Origin: Hofstenia miamia
Lineage: Eukaryota > Xenacoelomorpha > Acoela > Hofsteniidae
Length of the DNA stretch: 26,163 bases
Direction of reading: 5' to 3'
NCBI GenBank assembly: GCA_900660155.1
Contig: CABFPE010000275.1
Location: 279,853-306,015, forward strand
Shown here: positions 17,505-26,163 of the stretch, in pieces
How positions within the stretch are numbered: position 1 is the stretch's first letter
How the letters are laid out: each line of letters opens with the position of its first letter
Position numbers and translations under genes: made by a program
Notes under the pieces: model-generated
Seen by the model: only the letters and a program-made list of their open reading frames with translations
What the model was told of the DNA's origin: nothing
Databases searched by the model: none

Positions 17505-18286
17505 TAGCATATGGAAATTCCTTTAAAGCGAATTTTAGGTTAAAACTAAGCACCTTGGACATATTGAACACTTGTTAATTTCGAAATATTTTTTGCAGTG
17601 TCATAGGAAAAACGGCGAGTTTAGTGAATAAAAAATTTTCCAAACCTAAATCCTATTTAAGATAGGGTCTTAAATAATCTATTATAATACTTGAGTCGAA
17701 ACAACAAGAAAAAAGAACAAGTATAATGTTATCGATATAATGATGATGGATAACCTACACAATCTGTTATCTCTTCGATTTGTCGAATTTTGTAATTACA
17801 ATTTCAACACATGCTCTTATTGGTCTGCTTAAAATTTAACTAAACTTTAATAATTGTATATTTTTTAAGTTTCAACTTCTAAAAAAAGTTCTGAGAACTA
17901 TAGATTTCAAATAGCTGGTGTTTTGTTTTGAACATACATGTATATTTCTCAAGATCATTAAGCACCGAGTTAGTGCTGCATGGGTACGAGTATTTTTTAT
18001 AGGTACCTGTGTTCACCCGGATACCAGAAAAAAAATAAAAATATCGGGTAAGACGATGTTGTAAAATTTAGAACTTTATGCAATTTATTGTGCTTGAACA
18101 CTTAGACAAGTATAAAATTTGCTTCGTAAATAAAGTAGAGTTGAATTAAATTTACATTTTTTAACACATGCTAGTATTTTTAAGAGAATGAACTAATGGA
18201 CATTTGTAGCACAAAAGAGGAGATTTAAGTATTAAGGTATTCTATTTCTATTCTACTTCTCAAATGTATTAATATTTGCAATCTTT
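17505..18286. other. AT-rich stretch, possible hAT-like end near 17970-18050
   Basis: No gene seen. TAGTGCTGCATGGGTACG (from 17971), followed by ggtacctg and cccggatacc, resembles the TAGTG-TGCA-GGGTAC start of some hAT-derived MITEs. No matching second end was found. Confidence 0.3.
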
Positions 18287-18440
18287 ATGCGTTTATTTCT
18301 TTAATCCTAATATACAATTATACGAAAATTGAAACTAGAACCAATGTATGCATATGCATATGTAAACTTAATGCGTTTATTTCTTTAATCCTAATATACA
18401 ATTATACGAAAATTGAAACTAGAATCAATATATGTATATA
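18287..18440. repeat. Tandem duplication, 84-bp period
   Basis: Unit 1 (18287-18370) and unit 2 (18371 to about 18440) start with the same atgcgtttatttctttaatc and stay nearly identical for about 55 bases. They then diverge in a TATGCATA-rich tail. No N lies between them, so this looks like a real tandem duplication. Confidence 0.85.
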
Positions 18441-20570
18441 CTTTGCTGTATATAACTGGGTTTGAACTAAGGCATGACTTGGACTACTAGAATTACAAGC
18501 GTAAAACTAACAAACCACCGTAAAAGTTTAAAATCAAGCCTGTTAAGAAGCAATTTTTCTCCTACAAAATTCAGAAGAGAGATCATTTTATGATTTTTTG
18601 ATTCACATAATATTCGAGAGTGTGGAAATTTGCAAGAACACATCAAATACTCCACTCATTTCCGATATCTAGCATACGGTAGTCAGGTTTTATCTGGTTG
18701 ATGATTGCCAATAAGCCAAAAGTTGTTCATACTCTCGATAAAGGTACGCTAGGAATGGAAATCATTAAGTTAACGGTTGTCTCGTACATTTTGTTCATGA
18801 TAATTATTTCTACTTTTTCGAATTCTAATGATTTTGAATGGATTACAAGAAATTCAATTTGTCTTTTTGAAGAGATTTTCTTCGATATTCTAGTACCGGT
18901 ATCATTAACATTTTGACAAACACTCCTTTTTCATTTCTTATTTTAGTTCGACATTTCATAGGTTAAGATTTGAGGATTATTTTCATTTGAGTAGGAAAAT
19001 AGATTTTGAATTTCTCAGAGTACCAAAAATACACGTTTGTTGGCTACATCATCTGAAAAAGTAGTTGGCAAATTTTAGAGATTCACTAAAAGCAGATTGC
19101 TTGGTTCATCATGGAAAGTAATGTAACTTCATATAATTGGTATTGCAATATTAAATAAACAAAAACTATTTGGCATAGATAATAAACTCCATGCATGGTC
19201 GAATTAAGGATCAAGAACATGTGAACGCTGACAAAAATTGATTAATAATATTGCCGTTAGACCACATATTTTTAATCAAGGTTGAATTGTTTTACAAAAT
19301 TTGTAAAAATCCTAACCACTTTGCGAAAAAATGTGTATTTACGTTGATCTTCTGTTTGATAAGCTGTATGCACTGCATCTTGATCATGTGTCTATCCAGT
19401 GAGATAAACCTGCTCACAGAATTCATTTTCAATCCAAACTCCAAAAATAAATCACGTGATAAACACATATTTCGGAGTAAGTTGGAAATTGTTCAAAGAT
19501 AGATTTCCATTTAGCTGGAACATTGCTTTGGTTATTTTCTATTCTACCGGCAAATAATTCAATAAGACAGAACTCTTCATACATCAAGTAGAATTAATTG
19601 CATAAAAATATACGTAAACAGAATTACATGGAAGGACAATGTTCATTATGAATTAATTACCGAGAATACAATTAAAACCTAAAGCAATTGTAGCATAACA
19701 CTGGAATAATGATGTATCTCAAAAATATGTCAATGCATAAAAAACTGAAATTATTCATGTTTTGTCTACAGTAATTCCTATGCCAAAAACAATGTATTGA
19801 TGGATACAGTTATTGCGTAAATTTCACGATTGAACAGTAAGCCCACTCTTACAATCACTTCCGAGGACGTTCAGAGCTCATTAAATAGATGATAAATTGA
19901 ATAGATATTAGAGTAACATAGTTACATTGATTAGAGTCTTCTTAAATCCTATTTCTTGCCATGAAATATTTGAGAAATAGAACTTTGAAAATAAAATTTT
20001 TCTCAACTGAGTTCTACTTATGAATGAATTAATTTGCATTTATAGTGAAAGTACCATGCAACTTTCTGAATGCTAAGGCTTCAATGATCCTTATAAACTT
20101 TATGCAAAAGCAGCCTGGTAAATGTTTTGAACCTAAAATACATGTTAACATTTTTTAATCAGGAATATATAAACTAATTTACACCTAATAAATAATCAAG
20201 TAACTTTAAAACATTGTTTTACATTATTTTAATTAATATGACTTTTTGAATATTTGTTGCCCTAATTGCTATAAAAAATATAAACGATTGCTATTTAGTT
20301 TATCTATGAATGCAAATTGGAGCTTTGTTTGAAATTAATTTAAAATTAGAATTTATTGTTTTAAATCGGTTGCTCCATAATGAAAGCTTTGAATTAATAC
20401 GGTAATGTACTTGTTCCATAACTTGTAACATTTAAGCAAGTGAATCGCCAAGAGTTCACTTATTGGTCAAATATGTTAAAGGAATTTATAAAAATAAGTT
20501 TAGAATTTTTAATGATATTGATTAGTTGCTCTATCAAATAAGTATCATGAATGGTATTATGAACGAAGGC
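18441..20570. other. AT-rich stretch, nothing recognised
   Basis: Open frames at 18698-18916 (plus) and 19251-19502 (plus) show AT-driven residues without motifs. I do not consider them genes. Confidence 0.5.
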
Positions 20571-20618
20571 CTTAGAGACCGGATCTTATCATGAGATGGG
20601 AAGATCGGGGACTCTAAG
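20571..20618. other. 48-nt hairpin-forming sequence, locally GC-rich
   Basis: CTTAGAG pairs with CTCTAAG and GATCTT with AAGATC. An imperfect ACCG/GGGGA bulge lies between the stems, and a 13-nt loop closes the structure. It stands out from very AT-rich surroundings. The role is unknown. Confidence 0.5.
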
Positions 20619-20829
20619 TAAAGGGTAGTACTAACATCCTTCTAAACTGAATTTTTTTTATGTTTCATACTGAAATCGTTTTATTTTCCATAATGCATAT
20701 TTTGGTGTAATTTTTTTTAGTACAAGGAAAATAAATGTATTGTGCAGTACAATTTGTATCACAGGTATAAAATGAGACAAAACTGCAGCGATTCTTTTTA
20801 TCTAAGTGATCTTAGAAGAATTTGCATAT

Positions 20830-20973
20830 CGTGCTAACCTCGTGTTCTAAAATGCTGACGTCACCAAAAAATATACTAGCAACATGTGTAGTAAATAAAT
20901 AAGGGGTGCAATTTTGCAGACCAACCCACCCAATAAACAACGTATTTAAAAAACCCAATAAAAACAGGGTTAA
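20830..20973 (-). mobile_element. Solitary TTAA-type transposon end, related to the element at 14317-15091
   Basis: The stretch at 20941-20973 (cgtatttaaaaaac, CCCAATAAAAACAGGG, then TTAA) aligns with 15062-15095 (cgtacataaaaaag, CCCAACTGGAATAGGG, TTAA). Translated on the minus strand, both give LTLF-LGF. A related CCCACCCAATAAACAA lies just inside. No left end is visible, so the extent to 20830 is a guess based on the CpG-containing tgacgtca patch near 20858. Confidence 0.5.
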
Positions 20974-21794
20974 TGTGCTAATTTCTGGTTCAACCATGGA
21001 ATTTTGTTTGACTGCAAACCAAAACATCCCTTAGCGTCCTATATACGCTTGATGATGTCCAATTGAGTATATAAGGCCTACCCAAACTGTAAAACACAAG
21101 TTCACAGCCCCGAATGAAGAAGCAATAAGTTGAAATTGCAAGCTGTACATATTTTTTTTAAATAGTAAATGTTCAATTGTAAAATTATACAAGGCCGATT
21201 AGCGCTAAAAAATTCTGCAAAAGGTGAAGGAATTACATAAACTGTTTGGATTCTAAAGGGGAAATATTGTTCACATTGTATTTACTGTATTCAATCTTTC
21301 TTTTTATCAAAAAATATAGCGTTAACAAACCACTACAAATCGTTGCAACGGTTAAAATGCGATTTAAATTTATTCATTACAATGAACAGTTTGACCATTT
21401 GAAATTTCCTTTCTGCAAACATTTGTTAATTTGTATTTAAATATTTACTGATTGGCAACAGAAATTAGTGATTCGTCTGAATGCATTTCATATTACTAGC
21501 GAGCCATGCATAACGTGATAATTGATTGACATATCTGCCCAACAGCTGAACTAACTTTGCACCGCACCCAAATGCTCTGCCGACTTGGTTTCCATCTTCA
21601 TTCATTTCCCGTCATGACCTTGCTTTTTCTCAGTTGATTTCTTCATTAAGTAATTGTTTTGTTAAAGACAATAATATGTTTACTCCGTACTATTTTAAAG
21701 GCAACTTTAACTACTTTGAGATATTAAGGAGTTACTCGTTAATCGGTTTCCAATCACGCACTTTCCCTTGATTTTTCACTCACATGTGTGTGAA
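20974..21794. other. AT-rich stretch, nothing recognised
   Basis: A plus-strand open frame at 21246-21440 has no recognisable motif. Confidence 0.5.
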
Positions 21795-21884
21795 ATATAT
21801 ATATATATATATACATATATATACATATATGTATATATAAATATATGTACATATATATATATATATAAATATCTATACATATAT
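21795..21884. repeat. Compound TA/TACATA low-complexity tract
   Basis: Alternating (TA)n with interspersed TACATATATA and GTATATATA units. It is strongly self-complementary. Confidence 0.9.
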
Positions 21885-23100
21885 CACATTTAGTTTCTAT
21901 CAAGGATGCTATATAGAGCAATCCCTTTGTATCTCAGTCAATATGTTGGTAATTCTGTTCAAGCCATGCGATTTTCATTTTCGTACAAAATTCACAAGCA
22001 CCCCATGTTAACAATGTCTATAAAATAAACTATTTTCATCTTCGACATACTTAACATATAAGGAAGTTTATCATGAGAGGTGATGCTAATTGTTTAGTAA
22101 ATTACCTTGTTATAAATTATTAGGACTATTCAAGTTGACATGGTGCTCCACCTAAACCTAGTGAGGAAAGTGTAACTTCAGCCTGGGAAAATGCGATTGA
22201 ATCTCTGTGGTAGTAATTCAACTGGTTTCTGAGTGACCTTAATACTATTTACAAAATACTTTAATATGGTGTTCAATTAATGGGCCATCTTTCAGTCACA
22301 AGGCCTATCTACTAATATATCTGCGTGAGACGTACGCGTTTTCTGTATCGCTGGCATTACTGCAGTTAATCAACCGATTTCATGCCTAAGCTTAATGGGA
22401 AAGTGGACATTTGTCAAAACTAAAATTTTCATTTTTAAGAATTTATAAAAAGCTGTGCCCCAATGTTTTGGTGGAAAAGTGTTTGAGTATAAACTATCAG
22501 CGTATAGAATGTCTGCTTTGCAAGAAGTACTAAATGCATTGAAAGCTGTTAAAGTACAGTAGGCATAGCTAGCAAGTGCTTGTTAGAAACTATTTAGTGT
22601 CACATTTAAGCAATTAATGTATTTTCAGGTAGATATATGAACACCATGTTAATTGCATAATTAGTTGAAAGATTACCTTTTCAGAATCGAGTAATGCTTT
22701 CTACTAACTTTCAATCAGGGGAAATATGCGTTGCAGGTTTCAATCTTTTATTTTTAATTAGCTCTAGCTATTAGACATTTATGAACCAATTACATATGCA
22801 TGTCATAATTTACAGCTCATGCTTTTATTGTATTGTAAAATATCTTAATTTTAAAATAATTTAGCTAACTTATTAAGCATAAAACCTATTGCTAATGTTG
22901 TTTTATCGGAAGTTTTAGTTTTTTGGATTTCCTTAATTGCTTTCTTTGAGAAGAAACTATCATTAAATTGTAAGAATAATGATTGACGAAAATGTTTTAT
23001 ATATTTTGCGACTCACTTCACGATTTAGAGGCCCCGCTCTATGTTAAATGTGTTATTTTACTAGTACAAACATTTTTCTTGAAAAGGCCACATCCCAATG
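21885..23100. other. AT-rich stretch, nothing recognised
   Basis: A short ATG-led frame at 22510-22560 (MSALQEVLNALKAVKVQ) could be a small exon but has no supporting context. Confidence 0.5.
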
Positions 23101-23101
23101 A

Positions 23102-23136
<35 letters not shown>

Positions 23137-23256
23137 TCATATATACATATGTATACATTTTATATACATATATATATATGCATACTTATGCATATATATA
23201 TACATATATATATATGCATATATATGCATATATATATACATACATATATATACATA

Positions 23257-23294
<38 letters not shown>

Positions 23295-23316
23295 ATATAA
23301 CATAATATAATATAAT
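23101..23316. repeat. 216-bp TATACATA/TATGCATA compound microsatellite
   Basis: Nested palindromic units of TA, CATATATA and TGCATA. Open frames on both strands here encode only Ile/Tyr/Met/His runs and are not genes. Confidence 0.95.
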
Positions 23317-26128
23317 TACTCCCATGAAAACGGCGTTCTAATTAATGCAATTACAAAGGAATCAAGCTTGAAAACAAAACTAAAACTACAAAAATATTTA
23401 ATATCGCAGATCTGTTATACTATGCAAAATGATCTCGAAAAGATGTGTTTAATTTCTGTTATTGAAGTAGTTGACAGTACATTTACGTATTTCTTCATGC
23501 CATTTGTCAGAAAGATTTCAAGTACTGCTAAATTCATATGCAATTAGGAAAATCCTTGTTAGCAGCATACATTGAATACAAAGTTTCATTCAAAGTTTTA
23601 AGTCAACCCGCTCATTTTTTGGAGATAATTTTTTTAGTTTCAAAATTGTAAACTCTTATTAATGTATAAAGACTAATAGCACTTAAAAACATGCAGTAAA
23701 TCAAGATATTACAAGAACAGTATGCATTATGAAAGGAAATTCGAAGGGATGGAAATGACTTTTTATAACTTTGGAGTGAAAAGGATTAAGATATTAAATC
23801 GTTTCAAGCATAAAATGTTTGTAAACTATTTGAAATTTTTTTAAGTTTATGAATAATCAAAGAACTTCCGGAAAACTATTACATATAAGTTTTGGTATTA
23901 ATTTGTAAAGAATACTGATATTTTAAAAATTCGGCAAATAAATTTTTTCAAAATTAAATCAAATTTAATGAAAATAATAATTTAAACAATTGTGAATAAA
24001 AAAATTTAGTAGCGCCATACAGCGGAATAATTATTAACAAGATATCCTCAATATAGAAATTAATTAGCAATTGAGTTCCATACAAATTATAAAACAACTT
24101 CATTTTTTATTATGCCAGCAAACAACTTTAATTGAATCAATTTTTCTAAATATGGAAAACTAATTATGAAATGAATTTCTTTGACAACTATCATTATTTT
24201 TCATCGAATGCGATAATAGTTTAGTAGACAAATTCATACAATAAACTAAAATGTAGTTATTGCATATTATGAAATTATTCAAAACATTTTCAAATATCGT
24301 AAACCTGCCAATAGAACTTCATATTGCCTGACTAATACATGTATATGTGATTAGTTTCTACATTCCAACAGTTAGAGATAGCTTTAGGCAAAACCCCTGG
24401 AAAACAACTCGCACGAATTAATTAGATTTTTCGAAGAATATGTTAAGAAATATGTGTGAACACTAGTATGCAAAATCTGATAGTGATTAAAGGAAAAATA
24501 ATTTCCTTCGATTACTTTATGTATTCAGGGTTAAGCCATTGAATCCTGCTAATACGCTACTGTTTACTTAATTATCAATGCGAATAGAAGCTTTTAAATG
24601 AAGTTATTCAAAAAGTTTTGCTTTAAGGCATTAAATCAAGAGAAAATTTTGTAATTTGACTTATAGCAGCAGTACTTTAGAATATAGAAATATCGAATTC
24701 TCATTTACTTTCATGAATTGCAAATTAATTCACTTAGATCATCTTAGGCTGAGAAAAATATCGCAGATTTTAGCTTAGCTTCTATATAGTAGGGCTTACT
24801 TGGTAATCGACAAATATTATCAACAAAATTGAAACTTTTTTGAAGATAAATACAAAGTTTAATAATAGAGGCATTGCCAATAGGAATGCTAATCATGTAA
24901 TAGCTAATCCCAAATTTTATCTACTGATGCTTTCCAAAATTAATAAAATATTGGAGCATTTTGGTGAAAAAACGGTTTGCAAAAGATGTTAGACATATAT
25001 TCAACAATAATACGACATTTTGAAAAGGAAGTTGCTTTTTTGCATTTTACGGGAACAGATTTGGTATTACGAAATGGATACATGTATTTTCAGATAGAAA
25101 GGGATTAAGGAGACAAAGTTAGCCTGAACGGTCGCTTTGCCATTATGGATATTATGTGGTTTGGACCGCTACTCATTTCAATGGCTACATCCAGCAAAAT
25201 TGTGCTCAAATAACTAGATACGATAAAAATAATGAGGTAAGGATTTAAAACAAAATTATTGGTAGGTAATCATTCAATTTTACATTCTACTGTACAGTGT
25301 AAATTCAGGGAAATTCTTTGTATAGAGAGTAGATGAAATTTTTCCATATATCCTTAAGGCCATAGTCGCATTTGCATAAAACATTATATTGGAGGTTTCG
25401 AAAACTAAATTTAAAATGATGATTTCATTCTTTCAACCATCCAAGAACGACTAGTTTGCCATCATTATCAGAACCATAATATATGTAAGCAGACAATATT
25501 TTGAGTTTTACAATTTTTTTAAATAAGTGTTTTCATAACTTTTTAAATGGAGCTTTATGGTTTTTTATTAGACTCTAGAATGATTGGTTAAAGGATAAAT
25601 CTGACATAGTTTTGTTTTGTAATTTAAATTCCCTAAAAATTCCTGAAATTCCTGAAATTTTCCATTCCCAAGCTGTAAGAGGCTCACTGTTTTTAGCCAA
25701 AACCCAAGCCCACAGTTCACGTACTGTCTCAAAATTGGTCTGGACCGATTCGGCAGTCGGTGCAACTTTGCTTACTTGTTCAACCTAGCCTCGCAATCTT
25801 TAATCAAATAGTCCGTTTTTTAACTTTTAGGTAGGCCCGTAACATATGCTGTACAACCAGGCCCGTTTCCACCTTTGCTCATTTATAACAAAGTAAAGTG
25901 AAGCTTAGGACTATAATTTAAGAAAACTGACATCGACTCAGGATGCAGGTTGGTAATTAAACTTAGAGAAGACTATTGTGCTTAAGGAATGCTTTTAAGA
26001 TTTAATCCGGCCCATCTTGAAATGTCAACTCGACGCAACCGATACCGGTCTAGGTCTAATCAGTTGAACCAGCCAGCTTACACTTAGTATTCAGTGACCT
26101 AAATATATCTCAATATTTTGCATCAAGC
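23317..26128. other. AT-rich stretch, nothing recognised
   Basis: No coding similarity is seen. 25560-26090 is somewhat richer in GC and CpG than its surroundings, and a minus-strand frame at 25765-25568 is open, but I recognise no motif in it. Confidence 0.5.

Positions 26129-26163
<35 letters not shown>
26129..26163. repeat. (TA)n tract at the window end
   Basis: The window ends inside a TA dinucleotide tract of at least 30 bases. Confidence 0.95.

Noticed and set aside
22511..22562. Short ATG-led frame MSALQEVLNALKAVKVQ as a first exon
   Set aside because: Too short, with no convincing donor or downstream exon.
22983..23325. Open frames in the TATACATA tract on both strands
   Set aside because: Pure low-complexity Ile/Tyr/Met/His runs from a microsatellite.
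1..26163. tRNA, rRNA or snRNA genes
   Set aside because: I looked for tRNA A/B-box pairs and conserved rRNA or snRNA blocks by eye and saw none; a covariance-model search was not possible.

Overview
This window is an AT-rich piece of an animal nuclear genome (about 30% GC by eye). It is dominated by broken transposable elements. I find one confidently recognisable host gene: an intact, single-exon SF3B5 (SF3b10) coding region at 8313-8570. The animal character rests on that protein and on the repeat mix: non-LTR retrotransposons, a Penelope-like element, hAT and piggyBac-like DNA transposons, and many TA-rich microsatellites. I cannot assign a phylum; an invertebrate seems most likely, but that is inference.

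Layout. Positions 1-1180 (minus strand, clearly more GC-rich than the rest) hold a relatively young non-LTR retrotransposon: the C-terminal part of ORF1 overlapping the start of ORF2 with its AP-type endonuclease, running off the window's left edge. About 2350-2930 (minus) is the second half of another LINE reverse transcriptase, ending in an (ATG)21 microsatellite. 4005-4449 contains a cluster of degenerate 15-nt repeats. 7630-8570 is the SF3B5 locus, with a CpG-containing upstream region and a possible 5'UTR intron. 8875-9360 (plus) is a third LINE reverse transcriptase fragment joined to a 200-bp hAT transposase fragment. 10557-11500 (plus) is a Penelope-like element with RT and GIY-YIG nuclease relics.

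The most structured part is 12052-15170: a LINE endonuclease relic interrupted in turn by a hAT element (12328-13515, 8-bp target duplication), a piggyBac-like element (13670-14229, TTAA-type target) and a second TTAA-type element whose interior is the 718-base N gap. The LINE peptide resumes after each insertion. 15455-16250 is another LINE RT C-terminal relic. From about 17500 to the right end I see no recognisable gene, only microsatellites, an 84-bp tandem duplication, a 48-nt hairpin and a solitary TTAA-type transposon end.

Three single-N positions (814, 5125, 16966) each separate two near-identical direct copies (about 185, 615 and 538 bp). The simplest reading is contig ends that overlap but were never merged, so about 1.3 kb of the window is probably counted twice. 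I found no convincing new biological system; the nested insertion series and the shared architecture of the TTAA-type ends are the most interesting signals.
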